Below, piece by piece: positions 8,642-17,217 of a stretch of 64,000 bases of DNA. The position numbers were made by a program, and so were the translations under genes. Origin of the DNA: Bryobacterales bacterium (GTDB lineage Bacteria > Acidobacteriota > Terriglobia > Bryobacterales > Bryobacteraceae). The stretch is taken from the NCBI GenBank assembly GCA_003157745.1, contig PMKM01000012.1, forward strand, positions 3,561-67,560, read 5' to 3'. Numbering within the stretch: the first letter of the stretch is position 1; each line of letters begins with the position of its first letter. Below the pieces are notes generated by a model that made no database searches, was not told where the DNA came from, and saw nothing but the letters and a program-made list of their open reading frames with translations.

Positions 8642-9241
8642 GTGAATTTCCTATACCGAGCGCCTGGCCGGCCTGCGCACGTCGGCGTTCTGCCGGGCGC
8701 GTTTAATCCCGTGACTGTGGCTCACCTGGCGCTGGCCCGCGCCGCCGCGGCGCACGTCGATCAGGTGCTCTTCGTGCTGCCACGAGAGTTTCCGCACAAG
8801 GAATACTCCGGTGCCGGGTTTGCCGAACGGGTGGATTTGCTGCTGGCGCTAGCCGAGGACTCCGCTTTCTTCTCCGTAGGCTGCGCCGATGGGGGGCTCT
8901 TCGTTGAGATTGCGCGGGAGTGTCGCGCCTTATATGAGGGTAACGTCCACGTGTCGATTCTGTGCGGCCGCGATGCCGCCGACCGCGCCGTTCGCTGGGA
9001 CTATGGCACACCTGGAGCGTTCGAGAAGATGCTCGGCGAATTCGCTCTACTCGTGGCCGCGCGCCGTGGCGAGTACACTCCGCCGCCGGAGTTCGCGCAC
9101 TCGATCGGTTGCCTGGAACTGGAGGGCGAGTTCGACCATGTGTCAGCCACCGAAGTGAGGCGCCGGATTGCCGCCGGAGAGAAATGGGAGCACTTGGTGC
9201 CGCCTGCCGTCCACGACCAAGTGGTCCGTCTGTACCGTTGA
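8642..9241 (+). CDS. NadD-like nucleotidyltransferase
   Basis: A 199-residue HIGH-superfamily nucleotidyltransferase. The N-terminal signature is VGVLPGAFNPVTVAHLALA (GxFxPxTxxH) and the C-terminal one is SATEVRRRIAAGE, equivalent to the ISSTxIR motif. Nicotinate-mononucleotide adenylyltransferases have this size and these motifs. However, residues between them are divergent (CGRDAADRAVRW instead of the usual GxD-x-L-x-x-W), so the nucleotide substrate is uncertain. GTG 8642 is the chosen start and gives MNFLYRAPG before the first strand. It stands alone after a repeat-rich gap. Confidence 0.75.
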   Translation: MNFLYRAPGRPAHVGVLPGAFNPVTVAHLALARAAAAHVDQVLFVLPREFPHKEYSGAGFAERVDLLLALAEDSAFFSVGCADGGLFVEIARECRALYEGNVHVSILCGRDAADRAVRWDYGTPGAFEKMLGEFALLVAARRGEYTPPPEFAHSIGCLELEGEFDHVSATEVRRRIAAGEKWEHLVPPAVHDQVVRLYR

Positions 9242-9371
9242 TCCCGGCCACGGGCACATGGCTCGAAAGAGGCATGGCGGGCGGCGCGGCCATCTGCCAG
9301 AATTGTGGCGTGGAGATAATGGCTGTTCCCCGCCTTGCCGAAACCGGCGGGCCGGAGGCATCGTTTCGCCT

Positions 9372-9763
9372 ATGAGACGATCTGCAATCGCCGTTCTCGC
9401 GCTTGCCATGGCGCAGGGCTTGCCCGCCTGGGCAGCCTCTGCCAGGAGTTCCCGGTCAAGCACGCCTGGAACGTCGTCGAGTATCGATCCGTGACGTTGG
9501 CCGGGGGGGTGTGTCTGGTCCCCGCACGCAGTCTGCGCTTCATGGACGTGCTGCCGCCGTTGCTGCGCCCGCAATTCATGGACGCGAAATCGGAAACCAC
9601 CCCCGACCACCAGCACTATCTGAACCGATTGGAATTCCGGAACTATCGGAAATTTGCGGCGGAATCCAAGTTGGTTGTCGACGCCGCGCCGGAACAGAAT
9701 CCGTCAGTTCCGGCTGCAAGTGCACCCGCCACGCCTCCCGCCAGCGCGCCGGGACTCCGCTAA
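9372..9763 (+). pseudogene. small secreted protein interrupted by a frameshift
   Basis: ATG 9372 opens a clear signal peptide (MRRSAIAVLALAMAQGLPAWA), but that frame stops at 9494. From about 9435 a different frame carries sequence that looks like a mature protein (CQEFPVKHAWNVVEYRSV, then PARSLRFMDVLPPLLRPQF and a Pro/Ala-rich tail) and runs to 9763. A single-base indel near 9435-9445 would join signal and mature parts. It may be true decay or a sequence error. No family recognised. Confidence 0.45.
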
Positions 9764-10033
9764 ACCGAGATTCCCCGGGTGCTCGGGCCCGCGAAGCTGC
9801 CGAGGTTCCACTCAGGATGGCTAGCGCGCTCGCCGGAGGCAATAGCAAGACAGGCCGGGGCGTGTTCCACAACCGGAAACAGCGCCGCGAACTGGCAGAG
9901 CGGCGTCTCACTTACTGGTGCCCAGCCGGATAACTGGCGGTCTCACGAACCAGGAACACAACTCACCTTCCGCCGCCAGGCGAGTTATCCGCTGGTACAA
10001 TACCAGGGAACGGAAAGGAACGGCGTCTAAGTC

Positions 10034-11374
10034 GTGAAGACGGACTCCAGTGTTCGCGCTGTCGCGTTTGTCGGCGACTACTTACCGCGCCAGTGCGGTA
10101 TCGCCTCGTTTACCTCCGACCTGCTGGGTGCCGTGGCCGGAACCGAGCCGCCGGTCGAGTGCTGGGCAGTATCGGTCAACGACATCGCGGGCGGCTACCG
10201 GTACCCGGACGCCGTGCGCTGCGAAATCGAGGAACGGGATCCTGCATCTTACCGGCGCGCCGCCGCCTTCCTGAATTCGAGCGGCGTGGACGCGATCTCC
10301 CTCCAGCACGAGTTCGGGATCTACGGCGGGCCCGCCGGCGGTCACTTATTGGCGCTCTTGCGCGATCTGCGAATGCCGGTAGTCACCACGCTCCACACCG
10401 TTCGTGCCAGGCTGAATTACCACGAGAGCCGCGTGATGCGGGAGTTGCTGGCGCGCTCGGCCCGCGTGGTTGTCATGACAGAACGGGCACGGGCGATTTT
10501 GCGCGATCTCTACCGCGTGTCGCCGGCCAGGATCGATGTCATTCCGCTCGGCATTTCGGGTGGGCCATACATCGCCCCAAGCCACTACCAGGAGCGGCTC
10601 GGCCTGGTTGGGAAGCAGGTCCTGCTGACATTCGGACTCCTGTACCCGCACAAGGGGATCGAGCACGTGCTGCACGCTCTGCCGGAGGTGGCGGCGGAGT
10701 TTCCCGATGTCCTCTATATCGTGCTCGGCGCCACGCACCCTTGCGAATTGGGCGCACGGGGCGAGACCTACCGCCAGCGCCTGGAGGCGATCGTCAGGGA
10801 GCGGGGAATCGAGAAGCATGTCGTCTTCGACAACCGCTATGTAGATCCGCGGGAACTGGCCGGCTTCATAGCGGCGGCGGATATCTATCTTACTCCCTAT
10901 CTCGGCGAAGAACAGGCGTCATCGGGTACGCTGGCTAATGCGTTTGGCGCTGGCAAGCCGGTCGTCTCGACGCCGTATTGCCACGCCGCCGAACTGTTGC
11001 GCGATGGGCGTGGCGTGCTCGTGCCGTTTGCCGATGCGGCGGCGATTGCCCGTGAGCTGCGCGGGTTGTTGCGCGATCCGGCGCGCCGCCAGGCCATGGC
11101 CGATGGCGCTTACGAGTTGGGCCGCGAGATGGTTTGGAGTAACGTCGCGCGGTTGTACCTGCAGTCGTTCGCAGTGGCGCGGCTGCAGTGGCAACCGGCA
11201 CAACGAGACTGCGGTGGCCTAAGATCGCCCGGCGCTCCGCCGAGGGAATTGCCGAAGTCCGATCTTAGATACGTTTACCATCTGCTAATTCGACCCTTCT
11301 GCCTGAGCGCGCGAGAGCTACTGCATCGAACTTACCGGGAGGCCGCCGCGCGAATCGCAACGCCCGTGCGCTGA
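10034..11374 (+). CDS. glycosyltransferase family 4
   Basis: A 446-residue GT-B enzyme. The N-terminal Rossmann domain has FVGDYLPRQCGIASFTSDL and ISLQHEFGIYGG, and the linker contains DVIPLGI. The C-terminal donor domain has LLTFGLLYPHKGIEHVLHAL, then AADIYLTPYLGEEQASSGTLANAFGAGKPVV with the acidic GT4 E-x7-E region altered to EEQASSGTL. It should add a sugar from a nucleotide sugar to a glycan or small acceptor. A C-terminal extension of about 70 residues has no recognised domain. GTG 10034 follows GGAACGGCG. It seems to be a single-gene unit. Confidence 0.85.
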   Translation: MKTDSSVRAVAFVGDYLPRQCGIASFTSDLLGAVAGTEPPVECWAVSVNDIAGGYRYPDAVRCEIEERDPASYRRAAAFLNSSGVDAISLQHEFGIYGGPAGGHLLALLRDLRMPVVTTLHTVRARLNYHESRVMRELLARSARVVVMTERARAILRDLYRVSPARIDVIPLGISGGPYIAPSHYQERLGLVGKQVLLTFGLLYPHKGIEHVLHALPEVAAEFPDVLYIVLGATHPCELGARGETYRQRLEAIVRERGIEKHVVFDNRYVDPRELAGFIAAADIYLTPYLGEEQASSGTLANAFGAGKPVVSTPYCHAAELLRDGRGVLVPFADAAAIARELRGLLRDPARRQAMADGAYELGREMVWSNVARLYLQSFAVARLQWQPAQRDCGGLRSPGAPPRELPKSDLRYVYHLLIRPFCLSARELLHRTYREAAARIATPVR

Positions 11375-11530
11375 CTCCGGCGGCGACGCGGACGGAGGCT
11401 GTGTGCGGATTCCGCCTATTCCTCACCGGGCGCGATCCGCTAATCTGCGCAAGCGATCTCCGGAATACAGTGAATCATCATCCCCTCATGACCGTACGAG
11501 AGTCACTATGATGGACTCTTGGGGGCGCAC

Positions 11531-12094
11531 GTGCTTCGTTATTACATCACCGACCGGCATGCGGCGGGCGGCGTCGAGCCGCTTATAAGATTAGTAGCCC
11601 GCGCGCTCGACGGCGGTGTCGAGCGCATTCAGATTCGCGAGAAGGATCTGCCGGCGCGCCAGTTGTGCGCGCTTGTCCGCCGCGCACTTGCCCTGCCGAA
11701 TCCGCACGGGTCGCGCATCCTGGTCAACGGGCGCACCGACGTGGCGCTGGCCGCCGGCGCCCACGGCGTCCACCTGCCATCGGGCTCGCTCGCGCCACGC
11801 ATACTGCGCGCGATTGTGCCGGCGGACTTCCTGATCGGTGTTTCGACGCACTCCCCGGCCGAGGTGGGCGAGGCCGCCGCCGGGGGCGCCGATTTCGCCG
11901 TCTTCGGTCCGGTCTTCTTCACTCCCTCGAAGGCCGCCTACGGGCCGCCGCCCGGTCTTGACGCGCTGCGCGAAGCCAGCCGCGCCGCGTCCATTCCCGT
12001 CTTCGCGCTGGGCGGTATCACGCCGCGGAACGCTCCACTTTGCCTGTCCGCCGGCGCCGCCGGCATCGCCGGCATCTCCTTCTTTCAAAGCTAA
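11531..12094 (+). CDS. thiE: thiamine-phosphate synthase-like protein (ThiE/TenI fold)
   Basis: A 187-residue TIM-barrel protein with the family motifs in order: [20 protein letters not shown] (phosphate/pyrimidine site), [49 protein letters not shown] and a C-terminal [10 protein letters not shown]. ThiE couples HMP-PP and thiazole phosphate to give thiamine phosphate. A TenI-like role cannot be excluded, because VSTHSPAEV departs slightly from the usual GxSxH(s/t). Start is GTG 11531, or TTG 11519 in the same frame. No TPP riboswitch is visible upstream and no other thi gene is nearby. Confidence 0.82.
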   Translation: MLRYYITDRHAAGGVEPLIRLVARALDGGVERIQIREKDLPARQLCALVRRALALPNPHGSRILVNGRTDVALAAGAHGVHLPSGSLAPRILRAIVPADFLIGVSTHSPAEVGEAAAGGADFAVFGPVFFTPSKAAYGPPPGLDALREASRAASIPVFALGGITPRNAPLCLSAGAAGIAGISFFQS

Positions 12095-12271
12095 GACGCT
12101 CCCTGTTCTTTCAAACACTGTTCTTTCAATCACGCTACAGTTCGGCTGCAATAACGATATAATCGGCAACATAGCCCGGCAGCACTTCGAGCGAGAGGGG
12201 GGAGTGCGCCTGGCGCGGTTCCCCATCGAGATTCGCCCCGGCCCCACACCAAACGAATGGAACGAGCTAGA

Positions 12272-12997
12272 ATGCAAATCGATTTTCTATGCCTGCGGCC
12301 GCGCTGCGTGGCTCTGCTGTTAGTGGCTCTGGCCGCCGCGTCGCTGCCCGCCTTCGGCCAGCAGGCTTACGTCAGCCGCTTCGACCTGTTCACCGGCTAC
12401 ACCTTTCTCGACAGCCCTGCCGTCAGCCTGGCGGAGAACGGCTTTCACCTCCAGACGGGCGTGCGCGCCAGTACCTGGTTGACGCTCGGCTTCGACTACA
12501 GCGTTTCCGCCGGCACGCTCACCCTCAAGCCGGACATGCTGCTGCCCGGCTTGCAACAGCAATTGGGCGCCGAACGCGGCCAGATGGCGGCGGCCGGCGA
12601 GATCCCCGCCGGCTATGCCCTGACCGTGCCCACCCATTCGCGCACCCAGACCTTCGCCGCCGGCCCGCAGTTCTGCTACCGGCACTTCAGCAAAGTGACC
12701 TTGTTCGTTCGCCCGTCCGCCGGCGTCATCCACGAATACGCTACGCCGCAGCCGGCCGACCCCATTGCCGCCACGGTAGCCGCGCAACTGGCGCCTTCCG
12801 GCCACAAGGTGGATACGGTGCTTTTCTATGGCTTCGGCGGCGGCGTGGATTTCAGCCTGTCGCGACACCTGGGACTGCGTGTGCAGGCCGACTTCGTGCA
12901 CGACCACCTGTTTAGCAACCTGCTCGAAAACGGCCGCAACACCGTCCGCGTCTCGATTGGGCCGTGCTTCAACTTCGGCGGCAACGTCGCGCACTGA
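12272..12997 (+). CDS. secreted outer-membrane beta-barrel-like protein
   Basis: A 241-residue protein with a signal peptide (CVALLLVALAAASLPAFGQQ). The mature chain has alternating aromatic strands (FDLFTGYTFLDS, STWLTLGFDYSV, VTLFVRPSAGVIHEY, LFYGFGGGVDFSLS, HLGLRVQADFVHDHLFS) and the barrel-like closing strand TVRVSIGPCFNFGG. This is the pattern of small eight-stranded outer-membrane barrels common in Acidobacteriota. Function unknown. ATG 12272 is chosen over 12257 because the signal peptide then starts normally. Confidence 0.7.
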   Translation: MQIDFLCLRPRCVALLLVALAAASLPAFGQQAYVSRFDLFTGYTFLDSPAVSLAENGFHLQTGVRASTWLTLGFDYSVSAGTLTLKPDMLLPGLQQQLGAERGQMAAAGEIPAGYALTVPTHSRTQTFAAGPQFCYRHFSKVTLFVRPSAGVIHEYATPQPADPIAATVAAQLAPSGHKVDTVLFYGFGGGVDFSLSRHLGLRVQADFVHDHLFSNLLENGRNTVRVSIGPCFNFGGNVAH

Positions 12998-13009
12998 TCG
13001 CCCCGGCCG

Positions 13010-13420
13010 TTATTCCCTGCTGCGCCGCACTTCGCTCATCAGTGCCAGCAGGTTGCCGTCCGGGTCGCGGAAGAAAGCCATCCACAGGTCGTGATCCGGC
13101 ATACGCGCCGCCAGGTGCGGCAGCCGGTCGAAGGCGACCCCGCGACCTTCGAGCGCCTTGGTCGCGGCCAGAATGTCCGGCACCGTGAAATACAGGACCG
13201 AACTGAAACGATCGCCCCGCGTTTCCTCGACCGACAACATTAACCGGATGCCGGCGCAATCGAAGAACGCCAGACCCTTCACTTCGAAGAGCAGTTTCAA
13301 TCCCAGCGTGTCGCGGTAAAAGGCGATCGCGAGATCGAGGTCGCTAATCGTGATGGCGATCTGGCCTATGCTCGAAAGCTCAATCGTGGTGTGGTCGGTT
13401 TGGGCGGCGGCAGGGTTCAT
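13010..13420 (-). CDS. VOC (glyoxalase/dioxygenase) superfamily protein
   Basis: A 136-residue single VOC domain of two beta-alpha-beta-beta-beta units: IGQIAITISDLDLAIAFYRD at the start, LGLKLLFEVKGLAFFDCAGI in the middle, and LWMAFFRDPDGNLLALMSEV at the end. This is the glyoxalase/bleomycin-resistance fold, which binds a metal and acts on small molecules. The substrate cannot be told. GGGAGAAG stands just before ATG 13420. It is 31 bases downstream of the 77-aa gene and probably co-transcribed with it. Confidence 0.85.
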   Translation of the reverse strand: MNPAAAQTDHTTIELSSIGQIAITISDLDLAIAFYRDTLGLKLLFEVKGLAFFDCAGIRLMLSVEETRGDRFSSVLYFTVPDILAATKALEGRGVAFDRLPHLAARMPDHDLWMAFFRDPDGNLLALMSEVRRSRE

Positions 13421-13451
13421 GGCGTCTTCTCCCGGAAGAAGCCATCATAGC

Positions 13452-13685
13452 TCAACAGCCGGGTGCCGTTGCCGCCAGGTGGCGCAACAGGTAACGGCAG
13501 GCGGCGCGCGCATCGGAGTTTTCCGGCTGCGTCGACAGGCTGGTCCACACGGACTCGAAGACCTCGCGGCGCTCCTCCGCCAGGGCCGGCGACAGCAGCG
13601 GCGAGCCGGCGCGCGAGCCATAGCCCCATTTTGGCCAGAGGGGGATAACGAGAGTTTGCATTTCCGCGCTGCTTGACGAGTTCAT
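13452..13685 (-). CDS. 77-residue small protein of unknown function
   Basis: The start has a strong ribosome site (CGGAGGCAAAT then ATG). The product begins MNSSSSAEMQTLVIPLWPKW and ends RAACRYLLRHLAATAPGC, with a probable amphipathic helix around EERREVFESVWTSL. There is no signal peptide or membrane segment. The frame stays open upstream through the flbD-motA region as a compositional shadow, but the ribosome site argues that translation starts at 13685. It precedes the VOC gene and may act with it. No family recognised. Confidence 0.6.
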   Translation of the reverse strand: MNSSSSAEMQTLVIPLWPKWGYGSRAGSPLLSPALAEERREVFESVWTSLSTQPENSDARAACRYLLRHLAATAPGC

Positions 13686-13790
13686 ATTTGCCTCCGTATG
13701 CCATTCTGAACCAATGCCGGGCAGGCTCCGGGACCCGGCAGGGGCTCCGGCACGCTCTAGTTTTCTTTTCGGCCGCAGCTTGCCGTCCAT

Positions 13791-13817
13791 TAATGAAAAC
13801 CGGCTTTCCGCCGATAT
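13791..13817 (+). promoter_or_regulatory. sigma28 (FliA)-like flagellar promoter
   Basis: TAATGAAA (13791-13798), an 11-base spacer and GCCGATAT (13810-13817). The enterobacterial FliA consensus is TAAAGTTT-N11-GCCGATAA, so the -10 matches 7 of 8 and the spacing is exact; the -35 is weaker (4 of 8). It ends 16 bases before the flbD start codon, which fits a flagellar class III unit. Confidence 0.6.
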
Positions 13818-13833
13818 CTTAAAGAGGAACCAT

Positions 13834-14091
13834 ATGATCTGGCTCACCCGATTGAACAAAGTACCGCTGGTGCTGAACTCGGACATGATCGAGCACATCG
13901 AGGTGACACCCGACACCGTGATCACGCTCACCAACGGGCAGATATGCCGCGTGCGGGAGAGCGCCGAGGAAGTTGTCACCCGGATTGTGGCCTTCCGGCG
14001 GCGCATTTGCGGTTCGGACGGCCCACCTTGCGAGGTTCGCGAGGACTCCGGCGGGAGTGGGCCGGATACACCGCTTTCGCAGGCGAGTTGA
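13834..14091 (+). CDS. flbD: FlbD/SwrD family flagellar protein
   Basis: An 85-residue protein whose first 60 residues match the FlbD family: MIWLTRLNKVPLVLNSDMIE, then VTPDTVITLTNGQICRVRES and an amphipathic VVTRIVAFRRRI. FlbD/SwrD proteins are encoded next to motAB and raise motor torque in Bacillus. The tail after residue 60 (Pro/Gly/Ser-rich) is not conserved. AAAGAGG lies before ATG 13834. It is the first gene of flbD-motA-motB, with motA starting 6 bases after its stop. Confidence 0.85.
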   Translation: MIWLTRLNKVPLVLNSDMIEHIEVTPDTVITLTNGQICRVRESAEEVVTRIVAFRRRICGSDGPPCEVREDSGGSGPDTPLSQAS

Positions 14092-14097
14092 CAGCCC

Positions 14098-15021
14098 ATG
14101 GCCACTGCTACGCACAAGGTGCCCCAGGAGACTCCCACGCCGGGCGGCGTCGGTCCCGCCGCTCCCGGCGGGTGGCAAGTGCCGGTCCGGCGCGCGCGTC
14201 GTCGTCCGGACTTCTCCACCTTGTTCGGGATCAGCCTGGCACTGGGCGGACTGATCGGCGGACTGTTACTGGAGCACGGCAACATCCAGGACATTGCCCA
14301 AACCACCGCCGCGCTGATCGTCCTGGGCGGCACCTTCGGCGCGGTTCTCGTCACTACGCCGCTGCACGTGGTTCTGCGTGCCTTTCGCAGACTCGGCGAC
14401 GTGTTCCTCGATTCCGCGGAGTCGCACTCGGCGGTAATCGATAACCTGATCTGGTTCGCCAGCAAGGCTCGTCGCGACGGGATCGTGAGTCTGGAGGCCG
14501 ACGCGGACATGATACCGGACCCCTTCCTGCATAAAGCGCTCAACCTGGCCGTCGACGGCACCGATCTGCAGGAGTTGCGAAAGATGATGGAAATCGACCT
14601 GGCCCAGAGCGAGCAGGCGCATGAGGCCGAGGCCAAGGTCTGGGAGGCGGCGGGCGGTTACGCGCCTACCATCGGAATCATCGGCGCAGTGATGGGCCTG
14701 ATCCAGGTGATGAAGCATCTCGACGACATGAAGGCGGTGGGCCACGGAATCGCCGTGGCGTTCGTCGCCACGGTCTACGGCGTGGGATCGGCGAACATAT
14801 TCTTTCTACCTGCCGCCAACAAGTTGCGCGCCAAGCTGCGCGAGACCATCGCCTTGCAGGAAATGATCCTGGAGGGCGTGGCGGCCATCGTCGAAGGGCT
14901 CAACCCGACCTTGATCCGCCTCAAGCTGGAGTCGTTCGACCCTCGCCGCAGGCCACCCAAATCGCGGACGGGCTATGGCGGGCCGTTCCCCGGTCCCAGA
15001 CCGGGTTCGCCGCGAAAGTGA
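14098..15021 (+). CDS. motA: flagellar motor stator protein MotA
   Basis: A 307-residue MotA/TolQ/ExbB-type proton-channel subunit. Helices lie at about residues 40-60 (FGISLALGGLIGGLLLE), 62-85 (IAQTTAALIVLGGTFGAVLV) and in the C-terminal pair (YAPTIGIIGAVMGLIQVM and GIAVAFVATVYGVGSANIFF), the last two carrying the conserved MotA Pro/Gly pattern. The 40-residue N-terminal extension is Pro/Gly-rich and the C-terminus is basic. It forms the stator with MotB and drives the flagellar motor. No other flagellar structural gene lies in the window. Confidence 0.93.
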   Translation: MATATHKVPQETPTPGGVGPAAPGGWQVPVRRARRRPDFSTLFGISLALGGLIGGLLLEHGNIQDIAQTTAALIVLGGTFGAVLVTTPLHVVLRAFRRLGDVFLDSAESHSAVIDNLIWFASKARRDGIVSLEADADMIPDPFLHKALNLAVDGTDLQELRKMMEIDLAQSEQAHEAEAKVWEAAGGYAPTIGIIGAVMGLIQVMKHLDDMKAVGHGIAVAFVATVYGVGSANIFFLPAANKLRAKLRETIALQEMILEGVAAIVEGLNPTLIRLKLESFDPRRRPPKSRTGYGGPFPGPRPGSPRK

Positions 15022-15028
15022 GCCGCCT

Positions 15029-15805
15029 GTGATACGCCGTCCCCCCCAAAACCACGAGAACAGCGACCGTTGGATGGTCTCCTATGCCGATTTCGTCACG
15101 CTGCTGTTCGCCTTCTTTGTCGTCATGTTCGCCTCCACGGAAGCCGACAAGAGCAAGGCCAAACAGGTATCGGCGTCGGTACGGGATGCGTTGGCGCACG
15201 GCGAAGTCAGCGACGCAATTCTAAAAGCGCTGGGGCGTTCCCGCCACGACAAGGGCGCGCCAGTGCAGCCGGAGATCTTCACCGTGGTGCAGGCGCCAGC
15301 GCCGCTGGCGATTGCCGCCCCGAAAGACCTTGCCCAGTCGATGGCGACCCTCAGCCGCGTGCTCGACGCGGAACTGCGCAAGGGGTCGGTCGGGCTGAAA
15401 CTGGAAACGCGGGGCCTGGTGATCAGTCTGCGCGAATCCGGCTTCTTCGCTTCCGGCGACGATGCCGTATCGGCGGGCAGTTTCCCGGCGCTGGACAAAA
15501 TCGCCACCGTGATTAAGGACCTGCCCAACCCGGTGCGCCTGGAGGGCCACACGGATTCGATCCCCATCCACAACTCGCACTTTCGCAGCAACTGGGAGCT
15601 TTCCTCGGCCCGCGCCATTGCCATGATGGAAGTCCTGGCGACCCGCTATGAAATTCCACGGGTCCGTATGGCCGTCGCCGGGTACGCCGAGAACGCCGCC
15701 GCCGATACCAATGATACCGACGAGGGACGTGCTCACAACCGCCGCGTCGATCTCGTGCTGCTCACCCTCGAAGGACTGAAGAACGAGCCTGGCTTCGCGC
15801 GGTAG
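15029..15805 (+). CDS. motB: flagellar motor stator protein MotB
   Basis: A 258-residue stator subunit with one N-terminal helix, SYADFVTLLFAFFVVMFA, carrying the proton-accepting Asp at residue 21. The C-terminal OmpA-like domain binds peptidoglycan (VRLEGHTDSIPIHNSHFRSN, LSSARAIAMMEVL, EGRAHNRRVDLVL). GTG 15029 is preferred as start, 7 bases after the motA stop. An in-frame ATG at 14975 inside motA would add 18 uncharacteristic residues. It is the last gene of the flbD-motA-motB unit. Confidence 0.92.
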   Translation: MIRRPPQNHENSDRWMVSYADFVTLLFAFFVVMFASTEADKSKAKQVSASVRDALAHGEVSDAILKALGRSRHDKGAPVQPEIFTVVQAPAPLAIAAPKDLAQSMATLSRVLDAELRKGSVGLKLETRGLVISLRESGFFASGDDAVSAGSFPALDKIATVIKDLPNPVRLEGHTDSIPIHNSHFRSNWELSSARAIAMMEVLATRYEIPRVRMAVAGYAENAAADTNDTDEGRAHNRRVDLVLLTLEGLKNEPGFAR

Positions 15806-15911
15806 CCTCCACTCCACCGGCAACCGCACCGGAACGTGGTCCCTTTTGCCTTACCTGTCGCGTTGGCTCTGATGCCGCCTCCGGATGAGCCGCTGCTCGC
15901 GGCCGGGCCGG

Positions 15912-17024
15912 CTATTCGCCCGCAGCCGCCCGGCGCTTCGGCCACAGTTCCTCGGGATGAAACACCAGGTCGCGGTCGAGAACCATCTCGATGTGCGTGC
16001 CCGGGCGCAGCACCACGTCCTGATTGCGGGAAAGCAGCACTCCGGCCAGTGCGCCGGCGGCGCCGCCCACCGCCGCGCCGGGGAGTCCCCGCGTGATGGC
16101 GCCGACGGTGGCGCCCATGCCGGCGCCTTCCATCACGGTGCGGCCATCGGCGGATTTGCCATTGCCTTCCACCTTGCCTTCTTCTCCAGGCGGCCGGGCG
16201 TGAAAATCGCGCGAGACGCCGTTGGGCAGAATCAGCGAGTCGAACCGGATGTACAACTCGCCTTTTCCCGAGACGCGTCCGGCCGGTTTGGTGCGCGTGA
16301 TGGTGCCGGCCACGTCGCTCCACCGCGGTATCACCACGTGCCCGCCAGCGGCCACCGGAGCGTCCGTGCGCAGGTACACCCGGTCGCCTTCCTTGGCGTG
16401 TTTCGTGCTCACTTCGCTCACCAGCGCGAGCAACACGTGCGTCCCGGCCGGAACCGTGATATCGGCGGGACTGCCGGGCCCGGCTCGCTTCTCGAGCGCC
16501 GGCGGCGGCACGTCGGCGGGGGGCTGCGCCGGGTGCCCCGTAGTCGCGGGCGCGGTTGGAGGCGGGCCCGGTGCCGCGCCTTCGCGCCGGAAAAGCAGCC
16601 GGCCTTCCAACTGGCCGCTCGGGAGCACGATTTGCCGCGCGATCGTCAGCGTGCCGCGGTCGCGCGAAAGCTCCCAGCGGTCCATCACCGTGTAGTCGCG
16701 CGGCCCGGCAACCAGCGTGCTGACCAGCAGCGCCGCGCCTTCCCACTTGGTGACCGAGTTCCAGCTCTCGTCGCCAACGCGCGTCCGCGTTTGGCTGCCG
16801 TCGAGCGCATAGGACCATCCGACCGGACCGGCCGAACACAGCATGGAAGCGTCGCTTTCCGATACCGTGAGAGACGATTCCACCTGGCCGAGCGAGCGAA
16901 TGTCGCTCGCCGCCGTGTCCAGCACCCACTCGCCGGAGAAATCGCGATCCGGGTCGGTGGCATGGAGCGAAATCCCGAAGCCCGACGCCAGCAGCAGCAG
17001 GATTACCGGAAAGCTCTGTCGCAT
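15912..17024 (-). CDS. secreted protein with glycine-zipper-like C-terminus
   Basis: A 370-residue exported protein with signal peptide SFPVILLLLASGFGISLHA. Residues 27-160 (DFSGEWVLDTAASDIRSLG ... RLLFRRE) resemble lipocalin-like beta domains common in Acidobacteriota. A Pro-rich linker follows. The C-terminal part (VPAGTHVLLALVSEVSTKHA, VYLRTDAPV) resembles secretion-related beta domains, with a glycine-rich stretch (GATVGAITRGLPGAAVGGAA) that may insert in or lie against the membrane. Function unknown. It converges on motB. Confidence 0.75.
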   Translation of the reverse strand: MRQSFPVILLLLASGFGISLHATDPDRDFSGEWVLDTAASDIRSLGQVESSLTVSESDASMLCSAGPVGWSYALDGSQTRTRVGDESWNSVTKWEGAALLVSTLVAGPRDYTVMDRWELSRDRGTLTIARQIVLPSGQLEGRLLFRREGAAPGPPPTAPATTGHPAQPPADVPPPALEKRAGPGSPADITVPAGTHVLLALVSEVSTKHAKEGDRVYLRTDAPVAAGGHVVIPRWSDVAGTITRTKPAGRVSGKGELYIRFDSLILPNGVSRDFHARPPGEEGKVEGNGKSADGRTVMEGAGMGATVGAITRGLPGAAVGGAAGALAGVLLSRNQDVVLRPGTHIEMVLDRDLVFHPEELWPKRRAAAGE

Positions 17025-17173
17025 GACCTGAAGATTACCACAGCATGGCAGGGGGTGCGGCGGCTTTTGCCGTACCGCGGCGGTTCCTATTGTGCGCGCG
17101 AAGCAGCCGCTCGGCGGAACTTGGGCAGGTGGTGAGGTTGGGGGGAGACGAGAAACGAGCAGGCAAATGCATT

Positions 17174-17203
17174 GCGTCTGGCCGGGCGCACCCGGCCAGA
17201 CGC
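17174..17203 (-). terminator. perfect 13-bp hairpin after the BACON-like gene
   Basis: GCGTCTGGCCGGG and CCCGGCCAGACGC pair perfectly around a four-base loop, 15 bases beyond the stop of the 1246-residue gene. There is no clear T-run, so it may terminate with help or protect the 3' end. Confidence 0.6.
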
Positions 17204-17217
17204 TGTAAAACTGGCTC

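Noticed and set aside
9403-9933. Plus-strand 176-codon frame overlapping the frameshifted secreted gene
   Set aside because: Arg/Gly-rich with no family signature. The signal peptide and the mature-like sequence are in the other two frames.
11375-11530. TPP riboswitch upstream of thiE
   Set aside because: Neither of the conserved thi-box sequences nor the expected helices could be found in the 156 bases before the gene.
13686-14636. Long minus-strand open frame across flbD and motA
   Set aside because: Serine/arginine-rich sequence with no motif, opposite clear FlbD and MotA. Only its end (13452-13685) has a ribosome site and is kept.
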